A DNA stretch of 64,000 nt from Leptospiraceae bacterium (GCA_016711485.1 JADJSX010000025.1:1-64000), one strand, 5' to 3'; counted from the stretch's first letter, positions 44,205 to 53,821 are shown. Numbers and translations: made by a program. The notes: generated by a model not told the origin, from the letters alone.

Positions 44205-45797
44205 ATGAAAATTTTTTTAATCCTTATCGTCTTTTGTGTTTTGACAAATTCGATCTTTTCTCAAAACACAAAAGACAGGCAAGAAACTGAGATGCAAAAG
44301 GAATCAGAAGGAAGTATAACCGAATCCAAACTTATAAAAATTTCTGACAATGAATCAAAATGGAAATTATCTTTCTACGGATTTATTAAAAATGACTATG
44401 TTTACGCTAATCATGCTATACTTAGCTACGGTCGAGAAAATTTAGTTGCCCCAAATCAAGCCAAACGCCAAGTCCAAAGAGATGACTACCAAGCACGATC
44501 CAATATTCAGCTTGGAGATTCTCGGCTCGGTTTTAAATCGGAATTTGGCCCAAATCTGAGTGGGATTATAGAACTCGACTTTATAGATTTTAGTCAGTCT
44601 AGTCCAAATGTAAATGTTCGCCCTAGGCTTAGACAAGCCTTTTTCAATTGGACAATCTCGAATAAATGGGATATTTTTGCCGGTCAGAAATGGGATATTT
44701 TTTCCCCGCTAAATCCAGACACGTATAATATTATCAATAACCTTTTTTACCTTGGAAATGTTGGTTGGATACGTGAGCAAATTGGTACTGCTTACAAACT
44801 AGAAAATAGACTAACCGCCAGTTTTGCGTTAGGCAACACTAAAGTAAATACAAGCGCCGCTCCAGACGTAAGCATAGAACGAAATCTGATGCCCACAATT
44901 GCTGCACAATTAAAATGGCAACCAAACCAAGAAAATACAGTTTTTCTTTCTGGTATCACTGTAGGAAAATCATACTATGATCCAAATAGTGACCCTGCTC
45001 GTAGTGAAGGAAAATCTCTTCAATACAATGGAGACTCAGACGCATATCCCTTAACTGGACAATATGGAAAAACAAATAAAATCAAAAGACAAGCTTCCGG
45101 CATTTCGATAGGTTCTGAATACAAAACACAGTCTGGAAACTTTCGATTAAAGTGGGAAGGAAATTGGGGACGAAATCTTTCTGATTTAAATGTATTAGGA
45201 ATCGGACAAGCACAAGTTACCAATGTAGAAAATCGGTTTCTATCTTCAGAAATCGGATTTATAAATGGCGGAAACTCTCTCCAAGATATACAGAACTATA
45301 ATAAGATTAGGACTGAAGTAGTTACCATAGAAGAAAACGGAGGTTGGTTATCTTGCGCCTATCGGTTTCTTCCAGAATGGGAATTAGGAATACTATTAGG
45401 CACAGTAAGAATTGTAAATCGAAAAGACTTAAGTCCAGCCTTTGATACTTCTAAATCAAATCCAGATGCTCCTTTCCGTGATTTTTCTCGAGCTCAGGCA
45501 GATCCTGTTGGCGGAAGTTGGACACCATCATTCATTGGAAGGATACGAGAAAATAATACAATCGGTTACAATTTAACTCACTTCCCTATGACTGGACTTA
45601 AACTTTTTTTTCAACATGAATACATTCAGACGTTCTATCACAATAGTTCTAGAAATAGTGGTTTAGCGGCACATATCAAAAGCGTAAATGTGGAAACAGG
45701 TGAGGTTGTTCTAAGAAATGTAAAGTATGATTTTGAACTCGCTTCCGCCAAAGCAAGTTCTCATATTATAAGAATTGGAGCGATGTATTCATTTTAA
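44205..45797 (+). CDS. Outer-membrane porin (DcaP-like)
   Basis: A 530-aa outer-membrane protein. Signal peptide MKIFLILIVFCVLTNSIFSQ; a short acidic, coiled linker follows, then a long beta-barrel with motifs KLSFYGFIKNDYVYA, DSRLGFKSE, AFFNW, WDIFAGQKWDIFSPL and a terminal strand ending in Phe (IIRIGAMYSF). This order resembles DcaP-type porins, which take up organic acids or other small solutes. The ATG at 44205 gives the better signal peptide; the GTG at 44184 is an alternative. No strong Shine-Dalgarno is visible for either. Confidence 0.7.
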   Translation: MKIFLILIVFCVLTNSIFSQNTKDRQETEMQKESEGSITESKLIKISDNESKWKLSFYGFIKNDYVYANHAILSYGRENLVAPNQAKRQVQRDDYQARSNIQLGDSRLGFKSEFGPNLSGIIELDFIDFSQSSPNVNVRPRLRQAFFNWTISNKWDIFAGQKWDIFSPLNPDTYNIINNLFYLGNVGWIREQIGTAYKLENRLTASFALGNTKVNTSAAPDVSIERNLMPTIAAQLKWQPNQENTVFLSGITVGKSYYDPNSDPARSEGKSLQYNGDSDAYPLTGQYGKTNKIKRQASGISIGSEYKTQSGNFRLKWEGNWGRNLSDLNVLGIGQAQVTNVENRFLSSEIGFINGGNSLQDIQNYNKIRTEVVTIEENGGWLSCAYRFLPEWELGILLGTVRIVNRKDLSPAFDTSKSNPDAPFRDFSRAQADPVGGSWTPSFIGRIRENNTIGYNLTHFPMTGLKLFFQHEYIQTFYHNSSRNSGLAAHIKSVNVETGEVVLRNVKYDFELASAKASSHIIRIGAMYSF

Positions 45798-45847
45798 TAA
45801 ATCCAATAAACAAAACTTCTAACAAGAAAATCAAATAAGGGAGAACC

Positions 45848-45875
45848 ACCCAAACCTAAGTTTGGGTCTTCTTTA
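45848..45875 (+). terminator. Probable terminator after porin gene
   Basis: A perfect 8-bp stem ACCCAAAC-CTAA-GTTTGGGT is followed by TCTTCTTTAT on the plus strand. It overlaps the last codons of the convergent P83/100 gene, so both genes end in it. Confidence 0.6.
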
Positions 45876-47394
45876 TAAAACTTAAATCTTCTTTTTTAAA
45901 TACTTTAAATTCCATTTGTCCGTTTTCTTTTTTGCCGGATACGTATATCTTGTTATCAAAAAAAGTAATGATAGAATCTGGATTTACTTCCTCTTTAGAA
46001 CGAGTAAGACTTTTTAGATTTAGATCAAAACGAGTTAAATAAAACTTTCCATTTAGATTTTCAATTGCGTATAAAAAATCACCCCGAATTTCGATTGGAG
46101 TTTTGTGATAAACGTTTACTTCTGAATTACCTACAACTTTTAAATCATTTTTTTTCAGAAGAACTAATTTGATTTGTTCTTTTTTTTCTAAATACCCGAC
46201 CACCAAAATATTTTCGCCGAACACTTTCAAATTTTTTCCACAGATTTTGCTATACTCACTTGTATAAACAAAATCTTCTTTTAAAGGATCTAACAAATGA
46301 ATTCCATTCACGCAATGGCTATCAATATCAGTGATAGGTTTTATGAAAACTAATTTTCCATCTACTATATGAGAAGAATATTCTGGCTCTAAAAGTCTCG
46401 GATCCACTATCACTATGGGCTCTACTTTTTTTTCTACTTTGGGAGTTCTTTTTGGAGATGCAATGCCTGTTAGCCGTTCTTCTCTTTCAATTAGATCCTC
46501 CTTTTGTTTTCTAATATCTTTCTTTTGTTTTTCTAAAATTTCGTATTCTTTTTCTAGTCTGACAATTTCATCTTTGTTTTTTTCAGGATCTTTTTTAAGT
46601 TCCTTTAATTTTTCTTGAATTTTTTCCTGTCTCGCTTCTATTTCTTTTTCTTGATTCTCCAATTCTTCAAATTTTTGGTTAATCCCAATTAGCTCCTCTG
46701 CATTTTTTTGCTTCATCAAATCTGCAAATTTCTTTTTGTCCTCGTCTCCGTTTTTTTTATCATTAATTATTTTGTTCACTTCGTTTTCAAGTTCGTCGAG
46801 CGTCACATCTTTTTGAAACTCTTTGAGAACATTTTTTTCAATTGGTACTATGATTTCTGTTTTCCCTGGCCAGTCTTTGTATTTTATTGCAATACCTACA
46901 TAGGGACTACTCAATTTCTTTAGCAAAGCTTTACTATATTTTGATTCAAAAAAAGAAAAATTTCCTCTATGCATACCATTGTAATACAAAACGTAAATCG
47001 CCAAAATATCAGCCTTTGCACTATTATAGTCAAATGCAGTTTGAATATATCCAGACAATACTCTGTGAATTGAATTTATATGTCCGAAGCTAGTATTTCC
47101 ATCCAAAAAGATAACGTCCGCTCCGAATTTATTTTTTTCGGTAGACGCGACACGAATGGCTTTCACACCATCTACAGAATGTATTTCATCGGGTTTACTC
47201 GAAATTAGCCCCGCCAATTTTTTTCCAATCGATTCATGTAAAACTTTTGTTTCAGCCGCAGCCTTTTTGTGGGTTTTGTTTTGGAATTCAATCTTTTCAG
47301 AATCTTTGATTTCCGCTTCTTCGAGTTTAGTTTTGTCCTCTGCAAATATGTTTGTAAAAAGCAAATAAGCTATTAAATACACTATATATTTCAT
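45856..47394 (-). CDS. P83/100-family protein
   Basis: A 512-aa protein with a signal peptide (IVYLIAYLLFTNIFAED), an N-terminal domain (about 60-220) with GNTSFGHINSIHRVLSGYIQ and HRGNFSFFESKYS, a long charged coiled coil (about 225-310, rich in E-K-Q) and a C-terminal strand-rich domain (about 330-505) like a propeller. This order is typical of the spirochaete P83/100 antigen family; in Borrelia the protein is a periplasmic antigen, with unknown biochemical role. It is a good marker that the DNA is from a spirochaete. Confidence 0.78.
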   Translation of the reverse strand: MKYIVYLIAYLLFTNIFAEDKTKLEEAEIKDSEKIEFQNKTHKKAAAETKVLHESIGKKLAGLISSKPDEIHSVDGVKAIRVASTEKNKFGADVIFLDGNTSFGHINSIHRVLSGYIQTAFDYNSAKADILAIYVLYYNGMHRGNFSFFESKYSKALLKKLSSPYVGIAIKYKDWPGKTEIIVPIEKNVLKEFQKDVTLDELENEVNKIINDKKNGDEDKKKFADLMKQKNAEELIGINQKFEELENQEKEIEARQEKIQEKLKELKKDPEKNKDEIVRLEKEYEILEKQKKDIRKQKEDLIEREERLTGIASPKRTPKVEKKVEPIVIVDPRLLEPEYSSHIVDGKLVFIKPITDIDSHCVNGIHLLDPLKEDFVYTSEYSKICGKNLKVFGENILVVGYLEKKEQIKLVLLKKNDLKVVGNSEVNVYHKTPIEIRGDFLYAIENLNGKFYLTRFDLNLKSLTRSKEEVNPDSIITFFDNKIYVSGKKENGQMEFKVFKKEDLSFIKKTQT

Positions 47395-47635
47395 ATTTTC
47401 CTTTCCTGATAATTAGAGTTGTTGCTAAATTAAAATTGTCATGGTAAGCTTGTCGAATCCATCCTCAGTAGAAACAGTTTCCTTCGACACGCTCAGGATG
47501 ACATTGAAATAAATTTACCAACTATTTTATTATTGGTAAACTTATTAGACTTTAATTATAATGCTACTTAATTCTAGACCAACAAATTAAAAGTTAAATT
47601 ACAAAAAAGTAGGCTGGATTGCTAGGTAATAATGA
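47395..47635. other. Gap with common GTCAT...ATGAC repeat
   Basis: An imperfect inverted repeat at 47438-47505 has the common form GTCATGGTAAGCTTGTCGAA and, later, CTTCGACACGCTCAGGATGAC. Such sequences occur in many bacterial genomes. No gene was found. Confidence 0.5.
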
Positions 47636-47725
47636 GGTTTTTTTGAAAGAAAAGGTCAATATAGAATTTGTTTTCGATGGGATAATGGCAACGCGCATGA
47701 AGTCGAAATTGTAGATTATCATTGA
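47636..47725 (+). pseudogene. HigB toxin, 3' end only
   Basis: The last 29 codons of a HigB-type toxin: GQYRICFRWDNGNAHEVEIV then DYH and TGA, the highly conserved end of the family. The first two-thirds are missing, so the toxin is dead. Confidence 0.8.
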
Positions 47726-47740
47726 TTAGGAGATTAGAAA

Positions 47741-48046
47741 ATGAAAAAAGAATTAGCATTTATACATCCAGGAGAAATTCTAAGTGAAGACTTTCTGAAA
47801 CCAATGAATATGTCTGCTTATCGACTCGCTAAAGAAACCCATTTAGATCCGAAGCGAATTAGCGAAATTATTAAAGGCAAACGATCAGTTTCCGCTGATA
47901 CTGCACTTCGCTTCTCTAAGTTTTTTGGCACATCACCTAGCTTTTGGCTGAATTTACAAAACCACTATGATTTAGAATTGAAATTAGAACAAATTGGAAA
48001 AGAATTAAAGAAAATTCATACAGGGCAAGAATTACAACTTGTTTAG
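47741..48046 (+). CDS. higA: HigA-type antitoxin, orphan
   Basis: A 101-aa protein with the helix-turn-helix fold of HigA antitoxins: HPGEILSEDFLKPMNMS, AYRLAKETHLDPKRISEI and the family marker SPSFWLNLQNHYDL. It binds DNA and would neutralise HigB, but the higB gene just upstream is reduced to its last 29 codons. Such orphan antitoxins can protect against incoming related toxins. AGGAG precedes the ATG by a normal distance. Confidence 0.85.
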   Translation: MKKELAFIHPGEILSEDFLKPMNMSAYRLAKETHLDPKRISEIIKGKRSVSADTALRFSKFFGTSPSFWLNLQNHYDLELKLEQIGKELKKIHTGQELQLV

Positions 48047-48183
48047 AGTTTCTATTTTTGATAGGCATGGAAAATTTAATCAAATCGAAAAAAGGACTTT
48101 TATTGGTTACAGTCAATTAGCCGAATATTGTAATGGTTAATGAAAGATTTTCCTGCAACATTTAAAACCAGAAGGATTTATTT

Positions 48184-48671
48184 ATGAACACGGAAATACT
48201 TACTTACAACAAAAAACAAACTGCGGCAGACAATGAAATTTGTGATTTGCTTGCAAATACAATTGACAGTGTATTAAAAAAAGCAGAGAGCAAAATTTGG
48301 CACGCTCACCCTGTTTGGTTTTTAGATGCCAACCCAACTGTTGGATACAGCAAACAAAAGAAAGGTATCCGCTTAATGTTTTGGAGTGGGAAAGATTTTG
48401 AAGAAGATTTATTAAACGTTAAAGGAGAGAAGTTTAAGGACGCTTCTATTTTTTATAATGATTTCTCTGAAATTAAAATAAAAGACTTAAAACGTTGGTT
48501 GAAAAAATCAAAAGAAATTCAATGGGACTATACCAATTGCCAAAAGTAAATTCCGATTTAATTCTAGAAAAATCGCTTTTGGCAATTGGGAATACCCCTT
48601 TTGCGAAAAATAGCGGGACTTGTTTATGAGAAGTGGTATATAAAAACATTGTGAAGAGAAAAGGAAATTAG
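48184..48671 (+). pseudogene. DUF1801 protein interrupted by a MITE
   Basis: The DUF1801 frame (YdhG-like fold, unknown function; HPVWFLDANPTVGYSKQKKG, then RLMFWSG) runs to QWDY at 48530 and is then continued by the MITE as TNCQK and a stop (48549). Beyond the MITE the lost end, KNIVKRKGN with a TAG at 48669-48671, is still present in frame once the 108 bp and one TA are removed. The interrupted product of 121 aa lacks only the last nine native residues, so it may still fold. Confidence 0.85.
48531..48638. mobile_element. 108-bp MITE, copy 2, in DUF1801 gene
   Basis: Ends TACCAATTGCC and GAGAAGTGGTA, TA duplications at 48529-48530 and 48639-48640. Internal hairpin arms are CAATTGCCAAAAG and CTTTTGGCAATTG. 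Removing it heals the host gene, which proves it is an insertion. Confidence 0.92.
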
Positions 48672-48737
48672 AAAGAATAAAGCAATAACTTCCCAAGAAC
48701 GGTATAACCAAATTAGCCGACAGATTAAAAAAAAATA

Positions 48738-48827
48738 TTATTGAGTTTCTGTATAATTTTTACAAACTGTTTCGGAGAGGTCTTTAATCGTGTCTAATTC
48801 CTTTTTCCCTCTTGCGCCATGAAATAA
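48738..48827 (-). pseudogene. Internal VapC fragment, copy E
   Basis: On the minus strand: LFHGARGKKELDTIKDLSET then VCKNYTETQ and stop. It is close to the fragment at 17259-17351. It lies directly beside the IS701 left end, so the insertion may have cut the gene. Confidence 0.65.
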
Positions 48828-48833
48828 TTCTAA

Positions 48834-50169
48834 TGCTACTTTGTCAAGTCGGAGTTGAAATAAAGATTGTACAAAAGAAAGGATTTATAATATTGTTCGT
48901 GTGGATTTCATACTTAACGAGCATTCCGATTTATTTAGCGAGTATATAAATTCTTTCGATCCATTATGGGTAAGGAAAGAGCAAAAGAATATTTTGAGAA
49001 GACCTTAAAAGGTTTTAGTTCAGAGATAAAACGGAAAAATATTGAGCGGATTTCCGAAACGATAATAGATCAGGATTATCAAAATCTCCATCATTTCATT
49101 ACAACTTCTCCTTGGGATAAGAAGGATATGAATGAGATACGTATTAACTTTATGCGAGAGCATAGTAACTCTTATCCGACAAAGAAAGCGATATTAGTCA
49201 TTGATGATTCTGGTGTTCTTAAAAGAGGCAATTCGACAGAAGGCGTTGGGCATCAATATATTGGTCAAGTTGGAAAAGTGGCTAATGGCAACGTATTCGT
49301 AACCTCACATTTAGTGAGTGAGTTCAAGCATATGCCATTAGATATAAAAGAATTTATACCCGAAGATAAAACTAAAACCAAAGAAGAACAAAAATTTACA
49401 ACAAAGATAGAGATTGCGATTTTTCTAATAGAAGAAGCTATTCGACGAGGAATCAAATTTGAATTCGTTGTTGCAGATGCATGGTATGGTTCTAGCCCTA
49501 ATTTTACTGACTATTTAGAGGCTAAAGGTTTGAAGTATATTGTATCAATTAAAAGTAATCGAAATATATTTTACAAATTTCCTAATGATTTAAAAAGTAG
49601 TGAGCACAAGATAAGTGAGTTACTTACACTCATAGAGCCTGACGCATTTCGCCCCCTTGATATTAAATTATCAGATGGTTCGAACAAGAAAATTTATTTT
49701 GTTAGGATGGATTTAAAAGTAAAAGGATTAAGTGGAAAAAGAAGAGTGATAATTGAAACTGATAGAATTGGCGATTGGGCAAATGCAGAGGTAAGTTATT
49801 TTATTTCCAATGCAACTGAATTGCGCGATGACACTGTTATCCGCTACTATCATAGACGGAATTGGATAGAAGTATTCTATAGAGAAGTAAAAGACTTTTT
49901 AGGAGCAGACGAATATCAAGTAAGGAGTATGGATAGAATTCTTCGACATTGGACATTATGCATAGTAACCTACAGCATGATGCAATGGCTACAACATGGA
50001 AAAGCAATCAAGGAATTCGTAAAAAAAACGATTGACCTTTGGAGACGTTCAAACTGTATGCAGGATTTATTTGAAAAAAAGAATAATTGAACTCGCTACT
50101 TTAGATCCTAGTATTTTCCTAAAACACCTTGATGGAATTTTAATAGCCCTTTAAGATGACAAAGTCGCA
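48834..50169 (+). mobile_element. IS701-family insertion sequence
   Basis: A 1336-bp element. The left end TGCTACTTTGTCA and the right end (reverse strand) TGCGACTTTGTCA form terminal inverted repeats. It is flanked by a perfect 4-bp duplication CTAA (48830-48833 and 50170-50173), which fits the YTAR target of IS701. It holds one intact transposase gene. Solo ends elsewhere (8476) and the intron-bearing element at 58731-60729 share these termini. Confidence 0.88.
48966..50090 (+). CDS. IS701-type DDE transposase
   Basis: A 374-aa transposase. The catalytic triad can be placed: Asp in LVIDDSGVLKRG (near 79), Asp in VADAWYGSS (near 167) and Glu in WIEVFYREVKDFLG (near 300), with the Y-R-E-x-K-x-x-L-G signature of the IS4/IS701 superfamily. 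VGHQYIGQVGKVANGNVFV is a further IS701 family motif. The frame is unbroken, so the element may be active. It lies fully inside the terminal repeats. Confidence 0.9.
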   Translation: MGKERAKEYFEKTLKGFSSEIKRKNIERISETIIDQDYQNLHHFITTSPWDKKDMNEIRINFMREHSNSYPTKKAILVIDDSGVLKRGNSTEGVGHQYIGQVGKVANGNVFVTSHLVSEFKHMPLDIKEFIPEDKTKTKEEQKFTTKIEIAIFLIEEAIRRGIKFEFVVADAWYGSSPNFTDYLEAKGLKYIVSIKSNRNIFYKFPNDLKSSEHKISELLTLIEPDAFRPLDIKLSDGSNKKIYFVRMDLKVKGLSGKRRVIIETDRIGDWANAEVSYFISNATELRDDTVIRYYHRRNWIEVFYREVKDFLGADEYQVRSMDRILRHWTLCIVTYSMMQWLQHGKAIKEFVKKTIDLWRRSNCMQDLFEKKNN

Positions 50170-50173
50170 CTAA

Positions 50174-50360
50174 TAAGATCGGCTCTGCTATTCGGGCGTC
50201 ACCTGATAGGAGAAGTTCTTTTACCTTGGCTCGAATGTCTTTTTTTCTTTTGCACATACTCTTCCATTGCCGAAATAATTGCGTCCTTTTTACTTTTCAT
50301 TTTGCTGTATAAAAGAACCACAGAAAGAATCCTTTCTGGAATATCAATTTTTGTTTTCAT
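50174..50360 (-). pseudogene. VapB-VapC fusion remnant, copy C
   Basis: On the minus strand: MKTKIDIPERILSVVLLYSK then MKSKKDAIISAMEEYVQKKK, the best-preserved VapB, with no MITE inside. After one frame change the codons read DIRAKVKELLLSGDARIAEP and ILL, the first half of a PIN-domain VapC. The sequence is then cut by the IS701 right end. A deletion has joined antitoxin and toxin. Confidence 0.7.
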
Positions 50361-50649
50361 ACATATAAATATGTCCTATTCGGAATATTTGTAAAGTACC
50401 AAATTTTGGAATTGCAATCCTTACTAACCAAGCTTTAATTTGTTTCAAAGTAGGTAGTTTCATTTTTAAATCAAACCAATCAATTATTCTATACATAAAA
50501 ACTATAAGAAATTATTTTGAGAAAAGCAGATTTAAGTAAACGTGCAAATGCTTTGCGAAAGAAATAGAGCATTACTCGCGTACAACGCGGGTGGAATTAA
50601 TACTGTTTCTTTACAATATATTTGCATCCTTACTTACTATGAGGGTTTA
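50361..50649. other. Gap upstream of enoyl-reductase-like gene
   Basis: The left part resembles the upstream block of vapB copies (TCCTATT-GGAATATTTGTA). The rest shows nothing certain; a minus-strand stretch (MKLPTLKQIKAWLVRIAIPK) may be a fragment of an unknown gene. Confidence 0.4.
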
Positions 50650-51810
50650 ATGATGGCTAAAAAAGAATTCGATATTGTAGTTTATGGAGCAACTGGGTTT
50701 ACTGGAAGACTTGTGGCAGAGTATCTTACTTTACGTGGAATCAAAGGCTGGGCAATGGCTGGTAGAAGTGAAGCAAAGCTCAAAGAAGTCAGAGACGAAG
50801 TTGGAGTTTCAAATGACATTCCACTCTTAGTCGCTGACGCTTCTAACCCTGAGTCGCTAAATGCGTTATGCGCAAGAACCAAGGTTGTTTTAACTACAGT
50901 TGGTCCTTACCAACTCTACGGATCTGAATTAGTTGCAGCCTGTGTTAATTCGGGAACTGATTATCTAGACTTAAACGGTGAGCCAGTTTGGGCGCGGCAA
51001 ATGATTGATACCCACGATGCTGCGGCAAAGAAAAGCTGTGCACGTATTGTTTTATCTGCTGGGTTTGATTCCATTCCATCTGATTTAGGAGTATGGTTTT
51101 TGCAACAACAGGCAATGAAAAAATTTGGAATCCCTGCACCGCGCGTAAAAGGTAGGGTGCGTGAAATGCGTGGCGGAGCATCGGGTGGCTCAATGGCAAC
51201 AGCGAAAGCAACTCTAAAAGCTTCCTTTAAAGATCCTTCTATCGTTGGTCTTCTTGCCAATTCATTTGCCCTTACCCCCGGCTTTGAAGGACCTTCACAA
51301 CCATCTGGACTGGTTCCTGAATTTGAAAAAGAATTTAACGTCTGGGCTGCACCCTTTATCATGGCTGGTGTGAATACAAAGAACGTCCATCGAACGAATT
51401 TCTTATTGAATCATCCTTATGGAAAAGATTTTGTTTACGATGAGATGATGCTCACAACCCTCGGCGAAGCTGCATTAGCCTTAGTCGATGCGGCAGCAAA
51501 AGCAAATCCATTTGTAGGAAAGGGACTCAAGCCAGGAGACGGTCCAACAAAAGAAGAGCGTGAGAATGGAATGTACGATTTTGTTTTCACTGGTGAATAT
51601 CCAGATGGAAATCGTATTCGTGTTTCCGTTAAAGGCGACAGAGATCCGGGTTATGGCTCTACAAGTAAAATCATTTCAGAAGCTGCACTCACACTCCTTG
51701 AAGCAAATGCGTCAGGCGGTATATATACTCCAGGAGCACTCATGGCTGAACCACTCCAAGAAAGACTTCAGAAATATGCAGGGGTAACTTTCCATGTTGA
51801 AAATGTTTAG
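50650..51810 (+). CDS. Saccharopine dehydrogenase-like / enoyl reductase-like
   Basis: A 386-aa cytoplasmic oxidoreductase. The N-terminal Rossmann fold starts VVYGATGFTGRLVAEYL (residues about 9-25), followed by AGRSEAKL, TTVGPYQLYG and DYLDLNGEP, the hallmarks of the saccharopine-dehydrogenase-like group that includes trans-acting enoyl reductases. The substrate is unknown; in mycobacteria relatives act in lipid synthesis. The ATG at 50650 with GAGGG ahead is chosen; the frame upstream of it is not supported. Its GC content is visibly higher than that of neighbouring genes, which may reflect strong expression or transfer. Confidence 0.8.
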   Translation: MMAKKEFDIVVYGATGFTGRLVAEYLTLRGIKGWAMAGRSEAKLKEVRDEVGVSNDIPLLVADASNPESLNALCARTKVVLTTVGPYQLYGSELVAACVNSGTDYLDLNGEPVWARQMIDTHDAAAKKSCARIVLSAGFDSIPSDLGVWFLQQQAMKKFGIPAPRVKGRVREMRGGASGGSMATAKATLKASFKDPSIVGLLANSFALTPGFEGPSQPSGLVPEFEKEFNVWAAPFIMAGVNTKNVHRTNFLLNHPYGKDFVYDEMMLTTLGEAALALVDAAAKANPFVGKGLKPGDGPTKEERENGMYDFVFTGEYPDGNRIRVSVKGDRDPGYGSTSKIISEAALTLLEANASGGIYTPGALMAEPLQERLQKYAGVTFHVENV

Positions 51811-51973
51811 GAATCAATGATGAGAAAGTTCCTTTTTCTCAAATAGATTCCGAGACTGTAAAAATTAAAGGGGATACCTACAAGGTAACTTACAGCCCTA
51901 CAAATGTAATCTGATTTAGATAATGCTTAACGCAAAATCATGATTACACCTAAAACTGATTTGAAATAGTAAC

Positions 51974-53731
51974 TCATAGACGAGAATCAATTTTTTTGAG
52001 TAATTTTTTTGTTTGTTCAGTGCTGATTTCAGTATTAATGCAGAAATCAAGCACTTGTCTTGCTTTTTTGTAATCTCCAGCACGATAGTAAATCAATGCC
52101 TTAAGATGTTGCGCGGGCAGATACTCATTTAGAATGCTAGAATGTTTTTCTAAAATAGACAATGCGACAGTTCCCAGACCTATTCGTTCTAAACAGAGAG
52201 TTCGAAGATAAATAAATTCGGCTACTAGGATTTCTTCTTCTGTGCTTTCCAGTTCTTCTAGAGCCGCTCTAAAATTAGATTTTTTGACCATGGTTCGAAT
52301 GAGGTCAAGGTCAATTTGCTTTTCGTCTTTTTTGTCTTCGGTGGCTATATAGGCAATTTTAATAAAAGATATGTCGTCTATCGGTTCACCGAGCTTAAGT
52401 AAATTTGTGTAAACGGATTCTAAGTTTGCATCTGACAATTCTATCATTCTGAGAATTTGCTTCTCGTTTGTGTTAATGCTTCGCTCCCCAGCGGCAGTGG
52501 GTATATTAATATCATCGCGCCCATCACTACCTGCGATTAAATTATCTCCAGGTTGTAAGGTAAATTCGAAAATTTCTATTTTGTAGTTTTCGGGAAACAT
52601 GGGGCTTCCAATTTTATATTCCGGTTTATCATTTATAAATTGAGCTTTTCCATCTCGATAAAGAATGGCGGAAGGATGTTCGCAGTTGAAGTAAAACATC
52701 TTTCCCGAGTTATTATTTATGAGTCCAACAAAACAAGAAATCAACATAGAGCCATCAAACTCTACAAATACTTCCTGGAGTTCATTGAACATTTTTATCA
52801 GCCATTCTTTTGGGTGTAAAGGAATTCTTATATGTCGATTACGGGTTAATAAAGAGTTAACCACAGTACCAAGAACGATCGCTCCACCAGCACCCTGCAT
52901 CGATTTCCCCATTGCATCTGCATTTACAAACAGAGTATAATCATTTCCTCTAAAATTTAATTTCCCTATTATATTAATATCACCACCTAGATCGCGATGT
53001 TTTTTTTGAAAAGAGAAAGTCTTTTTTTGTTTTGCGAAGTATTCCGTTTGAATTCTATCGTCTGATTCTGGATTTCGGAAGAGTGGTTGCACAATCAAAG
53101 AAGTTAAAAAATAATCTCCATCCTGCTGCTCTTTCGCCTGACGTAAGGCTGATTCTGCTTTATTCGAAAGACGTTCAAAATTAAAAACAACAACTAAAAT
53201 AATTATAAAGGTAGTAAAGAATATATTTACAGAAATAATGTATAAACTCTCTTCACTTAGAATAGGGACTTGTTTTATAAAATGCCTATAGAGTTCGGAC
53301 ACGATAAAGCTAATAGGACCGAGTGAGAGTCCATACAAAAGGGAAAATTTTTCTTTAATATCAAAGAATACAAATGGAAATGCAGCAAAGGCAACAAAGA
53401 GAATGTAAACGTTAGCCGCCTTACCCATTAGAATATCATAATACAACACAATAAATGTCCCATTGGTAATTAAAAGAAGTCTACCAGCTTTGTGCTTTCC
53501 GTATTTATTTAAGAAAAAAGTAAAAATATAAAGTATAATAGTGGCATACAACATTCCGCTATACTCGGGAATTTTTAAATAACTAAAGAGGATACTGTAA
53601 AAAAGATTGTTAGCTATAAATAAAAGTGAAAGCATGTTGGAAAGCTTTATTCTTTTTCTTTCGGAATCACTAGTTCCAAATTTTTCCCCGAGCTTTATTA
53701 TATTTGCAAATTTTATCAGTTTCATAATCAC
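51974..53731 (-). CDS. Membrane SpoIIE-type phosphatase with helical tail
   Basis: A 585-aa protein with about six membrane helices (residues about 30-195), a short coiled linker, and a SpoIIE/PP2C phosphatase (about 215-450). Metal Asp motifs GGDINIIG, NADAMGKS, AGSDGRDD and PIDDISFI are all present. The C-terminal 100 residues are TPR-like. It is paralogous to the 7TM-DISM protein at 36591 in the phosphatase but has no periplasmic sensor domain, so it probably senses a membrane or internal signal. The target anti-sigma antagonist is not in the window. Confidence 0.8.
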   Translation of the reverse strand: MIMKLIKFANIIKLGEKFGTSDSERKRIKLSNMLSLLFIANNLFYSILFSYLKIPEYSGMLYATIILYIFTFFLNKYGKHKAGRLLLITNGTFIVLYYDILMGKAANVYILFVAFAAFPFVFFDIKEKFSLLYGLSLGPISFIVSELYRHFIKQVPILSEESLYIISVNIFFTTFIIILVVVFNFERLSNKAESALRQAKEQQDGDYFLTSLIVQPLFRNPESDDRIQTEYFAKQKKTFSFQKKHRDLGGDINIIGKLNFRGNDYTLFVNADAMGKSMQGAGGAIVLGTVVNSLLTRNRHIRIPLHPKEWLIKMFNELQEVFVEFDGSMLISCFVGLINNNSGKMFYFNCEHPSAILYRDGKAQFINDKPEYKIGSPMFPENYKIEIFEFTLQPGDNLIAGSDGRDDINIPTAAGERSINTNEKQILRMIELSDANLESVYTNLLKLGEPIDDISFIKIAYIATEDKKDEKQIDLDLIRTMVKKSNFRAALEELESTEEEILVAEFIYLRTLCLERIGLGTVALSILEKHSSILNEYLPAQHLKALIYYRAGDYKKARQVLDFCINTEISTEQTKKLLKKIDSRL

Positions 53732-53821
53732 CTCTTGAAAAATTAAGATAACTCACATTACACTGGCACTTTGTAAAATAAATTTCTCACAGAGCGCAGG
53801 ATGATTCTATGGCGCATAACG

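Noticed and set aside
50542..50649. N-terminal extension of the enoyl-reductase-like protein
   Set aside because: The Rossmann fold starts right after the ATG at 50650, which has a ribosome-binding site; the extension has no family support.
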